Shown: one piece after another, positions 35,917 through 44,515 of the stretch
Position numbering within the stretch: the first letter of the stretch is position 1
Layout: each line of letters opens with the position of its first letter
Position numbers and translations under genes: made by a program
The notes under the pieces: model-generated
Databases searched by the model: none
What the model was told of the DNA's origin: nothing
The model's input: the letters and a program-made list of their open reading frames with translations, nothing else
NCBI GenBank assembly: GCA_018242685.1
Contig: JAFEBM010000041.1
Span: forward strand, 33,665-97,664
Direction: 5' to 3'
DNA length: 64,000 bases
Origin: Nitrospira sp.
Lineage (GTDB): Bacteria > Nitrospirota > Nitrospiria > Nitrospirales > Nitrospiraceae

Positions 35917-36226
35917 TACGTCGAAGGGGCTTACCGTGGTCCGGCAGCAGATCGACGAATTGGAGTCTCTCAAGAAACAGACCCTTCACGATCTGAACAC
36001 GATCGCCGGGACGGAACGAATAGCACAATGGAAAGTGCGCAGCGTGGCGCTGATCACCGATGCCGTCGGCTCTCTGGAAGGACGGGCGATCGCTCGTATC
36101 CAACCGGGCCCCTCATTCACCAACGACCTGGTCGAAGAGTTTGCTGATCTCGTCGAATGTTATCGCTCGCCGTTGATAATACTCGCCAAGCGATTGGCAG
36201 CCCAGGCTCCCCCACCTGGGAGTTGA
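35906..36226 (+). CDS. Small coiled-coil protein of unknown function
   Basis: A 106-residue soluble protein. ATG 35906 overlaps the pdxA stop by 11 bases and a long upstream extension is not needed. The sequence is helical and charged at first (VVRQQIDELESLKKQTLHDLNTI) and ends PPPGS three bases before the rsmA start. I do not recognise a family. Its tight packing between pdxA and rsmA suggests that it is translated with them. Confidence 0.65.
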   Translation: MSSDTSKGLTVVRQQIDELESLKKQTLHDLNTIAGTERIAQWKVRSVALITDAVGSLEGRAIARIQPGPSFTNDLVEEFADLVECYRSPLIILAKRLAAQAPPPGS

Positions 36227-36229
36227 CGG

Positions 36230-37048
36230 GTGGACTCCCCTCTCCCCCCTGCAGCGATCAAGCGCCTTGGGCAGAATTTTCTCGTCGACCCCAACATTGT
36301 CCGAAAAATCGTCGCGCTGGCTGAGTTGACCCCGACCGATACCGTTTTGGAAATCGGGCCCGGACGCGGCATCCTCACTGAAGCGCTTTGTCGTGCTACC
36401 GGACGCGTGACGGCAATCGAGGTCGATCCTCGGCTCCATGCTTACCTAACTGAACGACAGCCCCAGCTGTCGAATCTCGCGCTCGTCCTCGGCGATGCGA
36501 CGACCTACCCGATCGACCACCTTCCGATCGGCACCATCGTCGTCGCCAATCTTCCATATTATTTATCCACTCCTCTCCTTTTCCGACTTCTCGATCAGCG
36601 CAACCGTTTTCCCCGCATGGTGCTCATGCTGCAAAATGAGGTCGCCGATCGACTCGTGGCCAAACCCGGAAGCTCAGACTACAGTGTCCTGTCCGTCATG
36701 GCTCAATGCGCAACGGACATTGCCAAAGCGTTCAAGGTCTCTCACCAATGTTTCCGCCCTAGACCGGACGTAGGATCGGCAGTCGTTTTGCTGCGGAGAA
36801 AAAAGCAGAGAGAGCTGGGCCCTGAAGAAGAGTCAAGGTTCGCCACGCTGGTGAAAGCTGCGTTCGCGCACCGCCGCAAAACGCTGGTCAATTCCCTCAA
36901 GGATCAGGGGTACGAACAGAAGCCGGTCGCAGCGGCATTGGAGTCCCTCAATCTCTCTCCCTCCATCCGTGCGGAACTTCTTTCCGTCGAGCAGTTCATC
37001 GAACTGACTCGCCGCATATATGGGACGGGCTTCTCGGGTCTCCCCTAA
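36230..37048 (+). CDS. rsmA: 16S rRNA dimethyladenosine transferase
   Basis: A 272-residue RsmA (KsgA), which dimethylates A1518 and A1519 of 16S rRNA. The signature is RLGQNFLVDPNIVRKIV, then VLEIGPGRGILTEAL (SAM motif I), DATTYP, the catalytic VVANLPYYLSTPLL (NLPY), and a C-terminal helical domain with AFAHRRKTLVNSLK. GTG 36230 lies three bases after the preceding stop. It ends the larC-CaCA-pdxA operon. Confidence 0.95.
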   Translation: MDSPLPPAAIKRLGQNFLVDPNIVRKIVALAELTPTDTVLEIGPGRGILTEALCRATGRVTAIEVDPRLHAYLTERQPQLSNLALVLGDATTYPIDHLPIGTIVVANLPYYLSTPLLFRLLDQRNRFPRMVLMLQNEVADRLVAKPGSSDYSVLSVMAQCATDIAKAFKVSHQCFRPRPDVGSAVVLLRRKKQRELGPEEESRFATLVKAAFAHRRKTLVNSLKDQGYEQKPVAAALESLNLSPSIRAELLSVEQFIELTRRIYGTGFSGLP

Positions 37049-37083
37049 TCCCGGATTCCGCAGTTGATCCCTTTCCTTCTCGT

Positions 37084-37151
37084 CATTCCCGCGTGTTTCA
37101 AGCGGGAATCCAGCAAATCTGGAACGACTGGATGCCCGCTTCCGCGGGCAT
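37084..37151. repeat. REP-like double hairpin after rsmA
   Basis: Two hairpins lie in tandem: CATTCCCGC-GTGTTTCAA-GCGGGAATC (37084-37110) and ATGCCCGC-TTCC-GCGGGCAT (37132-37151), the second with an 8-base perfect stem. The sequence CATTCCCGC...GCGGGAATCCAG is a widely seen dispersed extragenic palindrome in many bacterial genomes. Here it follows the end of the rsmA operon and precedes the convergent ZorB-like gene, so it may also end transcription. Confidence 0.7.
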
Positions 37152-37239
37152 GACCCGGGCTGGAATTCGAATCGATCTGAGATCGTTCTATACGTGAATC
37201 AGTGATGCTTGGAATGCCGACGTCTGCCTGTTCGGCACG

Positions 37240-37899
37240 CTACGTAGGTCGCATGTGGATTTTGAAAATGACGCGGCGGCTCTTATCGCGGTCCAGGTGT
37301 CCGGCATCATTCCGTAGAAGATCCTGCTTCCCTCGCCCGTTCGCGGTCGCCTTTTGCAAGAAGCACTCGTAGGCCCAAGGAAGCTTCTCGCGAATCACTT
37401 CCAAGCTTTTCGCCAGCACCGCAAAAGAGCGGTCCTGACTGAGCCTCAGATTGCGGATATCGTCACCCAGATCATCGGTGTACCCTTCAATGACAAACGC
37501 TTCCACTTCTCGCCCTCCGGTTCCACAAGTGATTGAGGCATAGTGAGGCATCGCCTCGGACAAGAAGGTTTCGGCAGCGGGGAGCAACGCGCTCTTCCCG
37601 AACTCAAAGTTGATTGCTGCATCCGGCACCGTGATGGTGTGGACGCTCGGCCTTTTGTCTTCCAGTGGTGAATGACGTGGGTCAAAGCTCGGCGTCATGT
37701 CTGTCGGCATGACACGGCTCCTGGCTGGATCGGCATTTCCATCATGGGCTCGAGTCACATAGGCCACGAGCAAGAGAATGAAGATGACGGCGAGCGAGGT
37801 CATCAGATCCGCAATTCCGCTCATCACCACAGCTGAGCTGTCACGAGAATCCTGTGCGAAGATCGATTTCATCCCCTTTGTACCTTCGTTCGGTTTCAC
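37240..37899 (-). CDS. ZorB/MotB-like motor protein with OmpA domain
   Basis: A 219-residue protein with one N-terminal membrane helix containing the MotB-type acidic residue (GIADLMTSLAVIFILLLVAYV, Asp31), a linker, then an OmpA/MotB peptidoglycan-binding domain (INFEFGKSALLPAAE, VIEGYTDDLG, LRLSQDRSFAV, KSRRVIFKI). This is the ZorB layout. It overlaps the ZorA-like gene by ATGA (37896-37899). In Zorya defence, ZorA and ZorB form an inner-membrane proton motor. A general stator or energiser is an alternative. Confidence 0.75.
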   Translation of the reverse strand: MKPNEGTKGMKSIFAQDSRDSSAVVMSGIADLMTSLAVIFILLLVAYVTRAHDGNADPARSRVMPTDMTPSFDPRHSPLEDKRPSVHTITVPDAAINFEFGKSALLPAAETFLSEAMPHYASITCGTGGREVEAFVIEGYTDDLGDDIRNLRLSQDRSFAVLAKSLEVIREKLPWAYECFLQKATANGRGKQDLLRNDAGHLDRDKSRRVIFKIHMRPT

Positions 37900-39107
37900 G
37901 TAATGCGAGATGGTTTTTCAGGATCGCGATCGTTATTCGCCGGACGCACAGGTTCTGTGGCCGCAGTTGCATTACTCCTGAGTTCCTGAAACATCGTTTC
38001 GATCTCTGATTGAGACAGCTGCACCGGGGAGCGTTGTTCTTTAATGGAACGGTTGAGATCATGAATGGATTCCAGCAAGGGATTCATCATGGGTCTTAAC
38101 GCCCGCTGGACCTCGTGTCCGATCTCCTCTGACAAATCATCAAGTTTCATCGGTGAATGTTTGGAATTCAGAGCCGTGAGCGCTTGTGCGGCGGAGTTCA
38201 GTGCTGTGACGGTTGATCCGAGGCGTTGCTGCACGGCCTCTACAAGCTGATGCGCGGCATCGTTTCGAACGGGAGCGACTATGGTAGTGGGCGGTCCGTT
38301 CGGCGATGAGGCAGCCTGGACAGATTGATCGGCAGCCTTTTGAGGAAACATTTCGTCCAGAAGGGCAACGCATTCCCGATGTCGGTTGTCCAGCCGATGC
38401 CAGAGAGAATTTTCGAGGAGAGTGAACGCATTGGCGCAGGCCAAGCCGACGATGGATGTGACAAACTTTCCCGAGAGCCCGTTGATAAGCCCTTGAATCC
38501 CATCGATCTCCGATCCATTCGCATGGAGTTTGCTGAGGCCGATCAAAATAGCAAGGAAGGTGAACATCAAACCCATACCCGTCATAAAGGCGGGGAGCTG
38601 CCGGTAAAAGCGGATATTGAGGTGGGTCGCGCAGAGAGATTCGAACGAGAAAAACTCACTTGCGGAGCGCTGACTGTGGACTGTCGGCTCAAGAAACCAG
38701 GCTGATTGCTCTACCGCAAGTGTCTTGCGATATGAAAGCCAGTCTCTGGCAAAAGCCCACTCCGACTGCACCGCGCGGTCCAGTGTTTGCAGGTCATCAA
38801 GATCGCGTCGTGTTTCCGGCGACTCATCTAAACGCGCCCGTCTTTTCGCCAACGCCGGGATGACTAGCCAGTCCTTGGAAACCTGTCGCCGTGCCAAGAC
38901 CAGAGGCGCAATGGATGACTGAAATCGCGAAAGAGTCCGTTGAATGTGCACCAGACCTCGGATGAGCACTACACTATGCCAAAAACAAAGGGCGAGGATC
39001 CCAGCCGCACCGATCCAACTAAGCAGAGGACTTTGAAGCCCGCCGACAATCGCCACGTCGCGAGTGAGCAATTGCCAAAGGGCGCCGAGTGAATCCAACT
39101 CCTCCAT
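37896..39107 (-). CDS. ZorA/MotA-like motor protein
   Basis: A 403-residue membrane protein (ATG 39107 chosen; TTG 39131 is an in-frame alternative). It has an N-terminal helix (LSWIGAAGILALCFWHSVVLI), a cytoplasmic domain of about 100 residues, then two MotA/TolQ-type helices (FYRQLPAFMTGMGLMFTFLAILIG and GKFVTSIVGLACANAFTLL). The tail (about 270-403) is predicted helical and likely coiled coil. The order and motifs match ZorA, which carries a long cytoplasmic tail. The tail here is short for Zorya type I/II. No ZorC, ZorD, ZorE or other effector is adjacent. Confidence 0.75.
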   Translation of the reverse strand: MEELDSLGALWQLLTRDVAIVGGLQSPLLSWIGAAGILALCFWHSVVLIRGLVHIQRTLSRFQSSIAPLVLARRQVSKDWLVIPALAKRRARLDESPETRRDLDDLQTLDRAVQSEWAFARDWLSYRKTLAVEQSAWFLEPTVHSQRSASEFFSFESLCATHLNIRFYRQLPAFMTGMGLMFTFLAILIGLSKLHANGSEIDGIQGLINGLSGKFVTSIVGLACANAFTLLENSLWHRLDNRHRECVALLDEMFPQKAADQSVQAASSPNGPPTTIVAPVRNDAAHQLVEAVQQRLGSTVTALNSAAQALTALNSKHSPMKLDDLSEEIGHEVQRALRPMMNPLLESIHDLNRSIKEQRSPVQLSQSEIETMFQELRSNATAATEPVRPANNDRDPEKPSRIT

Positions 39108-39413
39108 CGGACGGACCTCATTGGGGGTCAAGCGCTATTCTCAACAATGAGCACAATTCGATCGTCTCCCTCAACTTTTGTGCCAGAGAGAGGGATGCGA
39201 GAAATAGCCGCATAGCGATACCCTGTCGAGCTACTGCCATGCCAGGATGGAACTTCTTGCCGAGAAGGAGGCAATTTCGGCAGGGAGCCGCCTTCACTCT
39301 ACGGACGAGGAAAAATTTGTCTCTCGGTCGATTGAAGCTTGGCTTTCGTGTTATGGTTTGATGTGATGTTTGCTTTGAGATGAACAGAAGGTATTCACAA
39401 TGAGGCGGTTCCA

Positions 39414-39767
39414 ATGCTCTCAAGAACATGTGTGAGTCGACTTGCCGGCATGATGTGTGTGATGTGTGTGATGTGCTCGGTAATGGGATGCGCGAGCGAC
39501 TTCTCCGTTTTCAGCGCATCCGGAGAGCCGCTCCTGATTTCACGTCGAGGGTATACACCCGATGCATGTACGGAAAAGGTTAAGGACGACGCCGCTCGCA
39601 TGGGCGTCACGTTACGGTACGTTCATATACGTGGAAATACTGTAGGTCGCTCACTATTATGGCCCTTTGAACCGGGGTACGCTTGTGAGGCGGCGATCGG
39701 CTCACCGCGAGGTCCAATCGGTACGTACCCAGGCAGTCCCCACGCCGTTTATCGGACTCCTGACTGA
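39414..39767 (+). CDS. Small lipoprotein
   Basis: A 117-residue protein with a signal peptide rich in Met, Cys and Val (MMCVMCVMCSVMGC) and a lipobox VMGC at about residue 26. The signal region contains the nine-base unit ATGTGTGTG in tandem. The mature part has CTEKVKDDAARMGVTLRYVHIRGNTVGRSLLWPFEPGYACE with two cysteines. I do not recognise a family. No clear partner is adjacent. Confidence 0.6.
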   Translation: MLSRTCVSRLAGMMCVMCVMCSVMGCASDFSVFSASGEPLLISRRGYTPDACTEKVKDDAARMGVTLRYVHIRGNTVGRSLLWPFEPGYACEAAIGSPRGPIGTYPGSPHAVYRTPD

Positions 39768-40106
39768 GTCGTTCCTTTGGCCGTAGTCTCTTCCTTTTGA
39801 TGACCTCGGACGGCTACGAAGGAGTGACGCCGGACAGTCTCCGAAAGAGTTGGTGGGAGAAACAGTGATTCCTGCCTGCTTTCATCAGCAAGCGTCTCAC
39901 CGGCTGGTGAGCGCGCATTCCTGACGCCTCATCTAGGTTCTGAACGCCAAAACGGTTTACCCGGGTTATTCACACTCACAGAGACGGAATGTCTAGGATG
40001 TCCGTACTTCGGTAATTCGCTTGTTGAATCAGTGTCCTACGCTATACTTATTCTATAGCTGAAGAGAGGGAACTAGAGAAGGGAAACAGCCGGCATTGAA
40101 CTCGCG
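39768..40106. other. Intergenic region before GGDEF regulator
   Basis: About 340 bases without a convincing frame. Near its end lies a possible promoter: TTGTTG at 40021-40026, a 16-base gap, and TATACT at 40043-40048, about 59 bases before the start of the GGDEF response regulator. The remainder shows no repeat or hairpin that I can support. Confidence 0.35.
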
Positions 40107-41030
40107 ATGATCAAGATTCTATTGGTTGAAGATAACGACGTCGATGCACGCCTGACTCAAGACATTCTCACGGAATGGGGCGTGGAAGAATTCGATATCA
40201 TCCATGTGACCTGCCTGACTGACGCTGTGACCCACCTGGCCCGCACACGTTTTGACGCCGTCCTGCTCGACCTGTCACTCCCGGACGGTTACGGACTCTC
40301 AACCGTGCGTCAAATGCAAGCCGCGAACCCGACGGTTGCCATCATCGTGCTGAGCGGGCTCAACGACCAGACGCTCGCATTACAAGCTGTCCAGAATGGC
40401 GCACAGGATTACCTCGTCAAGGGGCAGGGGCAGTCGGACCTGTTGGCCCGCTCAATCCGCTATGCCATAGAACGAAAACGGGCTGAAGAGCGGCTGACCT
40501 ACCTTGCCCAATATGATCAGCTGACCGGCCTGGTGAACCGCACCCTGTTTCGTGATCGCCTTATCCAAGCCATGGCGCGCAGCACACGAGTCCAACAGCC
40601 TCTCGGTCTCATGCTGCTCGACCTTGATCGATTCAAACCGGTGAACGATACCATGGGTCACAATGTCGGTGACCAGGTGTTGAAGGCCGTCGCAGAACGA
40701 CTTCAAGAGTGTGTGCGCGAAGTGGACACGGTCGCCCGCATGGGAGGAGACGAGTTCACGATTATCCTTGAAGGCCTGACGTGCGAAGAAGATATCACGC
40801 TTGTCGCACGGCGAATCACGAAGTCATTGGCGGAACCATTCCACCTTGGAGAACACAGGGTGTTGATCGGAGTCAGTATCGGTATTACCGTCTACCCCAC
40901 CGATGATCACGAAGTCGATGAGCTCTTGAAGCATGCCGATGCCGCCATGTATCGGGCCAAACAGCAAGGGGGAGGCTCTTTTCAGTTTCACATCCCCGAT
41001 GATTCGCCTTCCTCCACCCGCTTGAGTTAA
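40107..41030 (+). CDS. Response regulator with GGDEF diguanylate cyclase domain
   Basis: A 307-residue two-domain protein. Residues 1-120 form a receiver domain with acidic pair Glu8/Asp9, phosphoacceptor Asp55 (LLDLSLPD) and Lys105 (YLVKGQ). Residues 130-295 form a GGDEF domain with an intact active site (RMGGDEF, 213-217) and an inhibitory I-site RxxD (REVD, 204-207), so it should make c-di-GMP and be product-inhibited. No sensor kinase is adjacent. It ends in a short polar tail. Confidence 0.93.
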   Translation: MIKILLVEDNDVDARLTQDILTEWGVEEFDIIHVTCLTDAVTHLARTRFDAVLLDLSLPDGYGLSTVRQMQAANPTVAIIVLSGLNDQTLALQAVQNGAQDYLVKGQGQSDLLARSIRYAIERKRAEERLTYLAQYDQLTGLVNRTLFRDRLIQAMARSTRVQQPLGLMLLDLDRFKPVNDTMGHNVGDQVLKAVAERLQECVREVDTVARMGGDEFTIILEGLTCEEDITLVARRITKSLAEPFHLGEHRVLIGVSIGITVYPTDDHEVDELLKHADAAMYRAKQQGGGSFQFHIPDDSPSSTRLS

Positions 41031-41064
41031 CGATCATCTACCCGTCAGTGCCCGCTGGCCGCCA

Positions 41065-41856
41065 TCATCGACCGATCTCAGCAAGCGGTCGATCCGAAAT
41101 TGAATACGCACCCATAGGATTCGGTTCGAGTCGATTCATCGCAGAAAGCGCCGATGGCGCCGGGTTGGGATGCGAATCGGGTGTCATGAGGATCCCCCAC
41201 TGCTGATTGTTGTGGCAGACATTATCGACGATCAATCCTTCGGCGTGGTGGAACAAGAGAATGCCGCTCAGCATGTTTTCTTCACATAGATTCCGCACCA
41301 GTTCCGGACGACTGCCCGGATCTCGGACCGCGATGCCGAAATGGTGATTCCCGACACAGCGATTATCGGCCACTCGCGGTTGAGCGCCCGCAAAGACGAA
41401 AATGCCCGACTCCCGATTGCGGCACACTTCGTTGTCGGTGAATGCGACTCGACATTCGGGTCCATATAACACCACTCCCGACAAGATTCCTTCCATCGCT
41501 CGGCATCGCGTGATGATGCATGTGGAGTTGAGGATGTTGAGAGCCGAATGTTGATCGCTGCCGACATAACGGAATGTAATGCCGGTTATCCATCCTTCCG
41601 GAACCTCCTGTAGATACAGCGGCCCGCCGCGTCGGCAGAAGATTTGGACGCTATCTCGTCCGGCGCCGACAAGCCGCACCGGTCGTTGAGTGACGACCAG
41701 CTTATCCTCGTAGATCCCAGGACGGACATAGACCTGGTCCGATTCACCGACATCCTTCAACGCTGCGCTTGGAGTCGCATAACAGTGCCGATCGACAGGA
41801 TCGACAACCAATGTTCGTCCGCCTAAGGGGTTGACCGGAATGGCCTCTTCGCTCAC
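41065..41856 (-). CDS. Right-handed beta-helix (NosD/pectate-lyase-like) protein
   Basis: A 263-residue parallel beta-helix protein. Starting near residue 30 (TPSAALKDVGESDQVYVRPGIYEDKLVV) it shows repeated coils such as NSTCIITRCRAMEG, YGPECRVAFTDNEVCRNRESGIFVFAGAQPRVADNRCVGNHHFGIAV and LVRNLCEENMLSGILLF. These are PbH1 repeats. There is no signal peptide, so it is probably cytoplasmic, which differs from NosD and carbohydrate enzymes. Role unknown. Confidence 0.8.
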   Translation of the reverse strand: MSEEAIPVNPLGGRTLVVDPVDRHCYATPSAALKDVGESDQVYVRPGIYEDKLVVTQRPVRLVGAGRDSVQIFCRRGGPLYLQEVPEGWITGITFRYVGSDQHSALNILNSTCIITRCRAMEGILSGVVLYGPECRVAFTDNEVCRNRESGIFVFAGAQPRVADNRCVGNHHFGIAVRDPGSRPELVRNLCEENMLSGILLFHHAEGLIVDNVCHNNQQWGILMTPDSHPNPAPSALSAMNRLEPNPMGAYSISDRPLAEIGR

Positions 41857-42134
41857 GACGCTCTCCTCAGGAGATGTTTATTGCAACTTTCTGTACGGCC
41901 TTAGAAGGAAGCGAGGTCAGTGAATACTGAATTCGCCGATTAACGGTTCGAACCACTTTGTACAAATCTGTGTCTTCCTCTACACGCCCCTGAAAATGCT
42001 CGCGACCGACGGATTTTGGAATCGAGCAAAATTCTATTTTTTCAGCGGTTCTCGTACGGGAATGTTCGCGGCTCTGGCATACCGATTGCGTATGTAAGCC
42101 CTTCGACTGCCATATAAGAAGATGGAGGCTCGAT

Positions 42135-42680
42135 ATGCTCCGAAAATGTACCAGGATTCTCATGCTCCTATGTATTTTCTTCCCGGTGAGCCAGTCCTTG
42201 GCCGCCCCTACTCAACGGCAGGACACGACCCGCCGATTATACGATCGCGTCATGGATGAATTTAAGCACCGCGATTATGAGGCAGCGATGGCAGGGTTCC
42301 GACTCTTCATCGAGCTGCATAGCCAATCCGCCTTAGCAGCCAATGCGCAATATTGGATCGGAGAATGTCAGTATCGAACAAGACGATATCGAGACGCGCT
42401 CAAGTCGTTCTATGACGTCGTGTCCAATTACCCGCTCAGCCCAAAATTGTCGGCGTCCACGCTGAAGCTCGGTCAGACGTACACGAAACTGGGTGATCAT
42501 GAGAAGGCGCGACTGATGTTCGACCGGGTTGTTGAGGAATACCCGGATAGCCCGGAAGCAGAAGTCGCTCGCAAAGTCATCGAGGCTACAGCAAGCACCG
42601 AAGACCAAACCCAGTCAATCGCCGTAGGACCAGGCTCACTCGATGGAAGCGGCTCGCCTCCCGTCACTCCTCTGCCGTGA
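42135..42680 (+). CDS. YbgF/CpoB-type TPR periplasmic protein
   Basis: A 181-residue exported protein. The signal peptide ends around SLAA (residue 23). The body resembles the C-terminal TPR domain of YbgF/CpoB: YDRVMDEFKHRDYEAAMAGFRLFIELHSQSALAANAQYWIGECQYRTRRYRDALKSFYDVVSNYP. The N-terminal coiled coil of CpoB is missing. It likely works in the envelope with the Tol-Pal or cell-wall machinery. It overlaps the convergent DUF2726 gene by 17 bases. Confidence 0.8.
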   Translation: MLRKCTRILMLLCIFFPVSQSLAAPTQRQDTTRRLYDRVMDEFKHRDYEAAMAGFRLFIELHSQSALAANAQYWIGECQYRTRRYRDALKSFYDVVSNYPLSPKLSASTLKLGQTYTKLGDHEKARLMFDRVVEEYPDSPEAEVARKVIEATASTEDQTQSIAVGPGSLDGSGSPPVTPLP

Positions 42681-43170
42681 TCCCCAGTTGAGCGACGAGA
42701 TCGGGTAGCGAATGGCTCTCCCTTAACGACAACTTCGTCAGCTTGATCCCTGCCGCGTCGAGCACCGATTCGATGACGCGCTGCCGTTCAGCCTGATGAG
42801 ATTGCGAAGATTCATGCTCGATCTGCACGACTTGTTCGACCTGGCAGGATCCAGGATGGACCAAGACAAAATCGACTCGTTTGAGCGCAATCTGGCGCAA
42901 AACGTCGGAACGCACCGTTTCCCCCGCTTCGACCTCGACGAAGGACCATAGCGGCACCTGACTAAACACGAGATAGCGCTCTTGGACGGCCATTTGCAGG
43001 AGGTTATACAGCGCGACCTCCTCTTGAGCGAGCAATGGGACGGAACTGATGGTGGCGCCGTGAGGAACAGCAAACGGCGCTGCCTGTTTCTTTCTTCGAC
43101 GCATCCTCCTCAGATAGCGCCAAAAACCGATGCTTACGGCGATGACCGCACCGGCCAAAAGAAGTTTCAT
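42664..43170 (-). CDS. DUF2726 domain protein
   Basis: A 168-residue protein with an N-terminal membrane helix (LLLAGAVIAVSIGFWRYL), a basic stretch, then a DUF2726 domain (LAQEEVALYNLLQMAVQERYLVFSQVPL, VLRQIALKRVDFVLVHPGSCQVEQVVQIE). The domain resembles the nuclease fold seen in some topoisomerase-linked proteins, but no catalytic function is shown here. It overlaps anmK by ATGA (43167-43170) and is co-transcribed with it. Confidence 0.75.
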   Translation of the reverse strand: MKLLLAGAVIAVSIGFWRYLRRMRRRKKQAAPFAVPHGATISSVPLLAQEEVALYNLLQMAVQERYLVFSQVPLWSFVEVEAGETVRSDVLRQIALKRVDFVLVHPGSCQVEQVVQIEHESSQSHQAERQRVIESVLDAAGIKLTKLSLRESHSLPDLVAQLGITAEE

Positions 43171-44366
43171 CTTGTCTTACTTCCGTCTTTACGCGAGCGC
43201 AGCCGTTCATACCACCGTGGACCGCTTGGGACGATGCATCCCAACAACCTTGGAGACGCCGCCCCCGTAACCGATGGGACGTTTCCGCACTGTTCCATTA
43301 TGGTCTGATACGCGAGAACGGCAAACGCCACCGATTCCAGAGCCTTACTGTCCCAACCGTGCGACTCAAACGGCGCGACCGACACCGGAGCAAAGATGTC
43401 GGTTAAATGCCCCATGATCGCCCGGTTCCGGACACCACCCCCACCCACGATCACGTCATCAATCCCTCCCTTGATCCACCGCCTTGCCGTACCGACCGCT
43501 TCGGCAGTCCAGCGGCTACAGGTGGCTAGAAGGTCTTCGATCGATAACCGACGTGTTTGCTGCCAATTGAGTAATTCGTCCAGCATCTTCGCGCCGAACG
43601 CTTCACGACCGGTCGATTTTGGGGGCGCCTGAGACAGGTACGGATGTGCGAGAAGTTTGGCGAGCAACCTTGAATCGACCCGACCCTTGGCCGCCACACG
43701 CCCATCGCGGTCCATTGAGGCTCGACCATTCGTGGTGCGAGACATAAGCCCATCGAGGACCATATTTGCCGGCCCCGTGTCGAACGCGACAAGGTCCTCA
43801 GAGCCTGATCCGCGGGGAAGGTAGGTGACGTTACTGATGCCCCCAAGATTCACGATGAGCCGGGAGCGGCGCGGATGTCGAAACAGCAGGGCGTGGCTCC
43901 CTGGGGTTAGCGGCGCCCCTTGCCCGCCGGCCGCAATGTCGCGTGGGCGGAAATCGGCCACTGTGGTAATCCCCGTCCGTTCGGCAATAACTGCGGGCTC
44001 GGCGATTTGCAATGTGGAGCGTATTGCGCCGACGCCTGTATCTTTGATGCCATGCGGCAGATGGTGCACCGTTTGGCCGTGAGATCCGATCAGGTCTATG
44101 TCTTCCGGGGATAATTGAGCCGACCGAATGACTCCTAGGGCGGCGTCGGCGAACCATTCGCCCAAGAGCGCATTGAGGTGGCAAATCTCCGCCACTGTTC
44201 CAGAAACCGAGGCCGACAGAATTCGTTGCTGTAGCGAACGCGGGTAAGGAAGCGAATGAAACGCGAGCATCCCGACGCGGAGGCCCGCCCTCTGACGGGC
44301 GATGGTCACCAGCGCCGCATCGACTCCATCGGCTGACGTTCCTGACATCAATCCGACAACCTTCAT
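43167..44366 (-). CDS. anmK: Anhydro-N-acetylmuramic acid kinase
   Basis: A 399-residue AnmK, which phosphorylates and opens anhydro-MurNAc recycled from peptidoglycan. Motifs: GLMSGTSADGVDAAL at the start, IGSHGQTVHHLP, TVADFRPRDIAAGGQGAPLTP, LNLGGISNVTYLP-type (VNLGGISNVTY), DTGPANMVLD, VIVGGGGVRNRAIM and WDSKALESVAFA. Length is slightly above the usual 370-380. The gene lies next to the DUF2726 gene and diverges from the metal importer operon. Confidence 0.94.
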   Translation of the reverse strand: MKVVGLMSGTSADGVDAALVTIARQRAGLRVGMLAFHSLPYPRSLQQRILSASVSGTVAEICHLNALLGEWFADAALGVIRSAQLSPEDIDLIGSHGQTVHHLPHGIKDTGVGAIRSTLQIAEPAVIAERTGITTVADFRPRDIAAGGQGAPLTPGSHALLFRHPRRSRLIVNLGGISNVTYLPRGSGSEDLVAFDTGPANMVLDGLMSRTTNGRASMDRDGRVAAKGRVDSRLLAKLLAHPYLSQAPPKSTGREAFGAKMLDELLNWQQTRRLSIEDLLATCSRWTAEAVGTARRWIKGGIDDVIVGGGGVRNRAIMGHLTDIFAPVSVAPFESHGWDSKALESVAFAVLAYQTIMEQCGNVPSVTGAASPRLLGCIVPSGPRWYERLRSRKDGSKTR

Positions 44367-44515
44367 CTCCGGTATCCTTTCACCAGCCGTACGAATGCCG
44401 AGACGTTCACAGGTGTGCTACGCTAATCGAACTTTGGTGTGTGGTCAAGGAGTCGAATGGCCAGGGCCTATTGAGCGATACGTCCTCCTGATGTCGTTGA
44501 CACCGGAATAGGTGG

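Noticed and set aside
37084..37151. CRISPR-like repeats
   Set aside because: Only two hairpins of different sequence with no regular spacers; it is a REP-type element.
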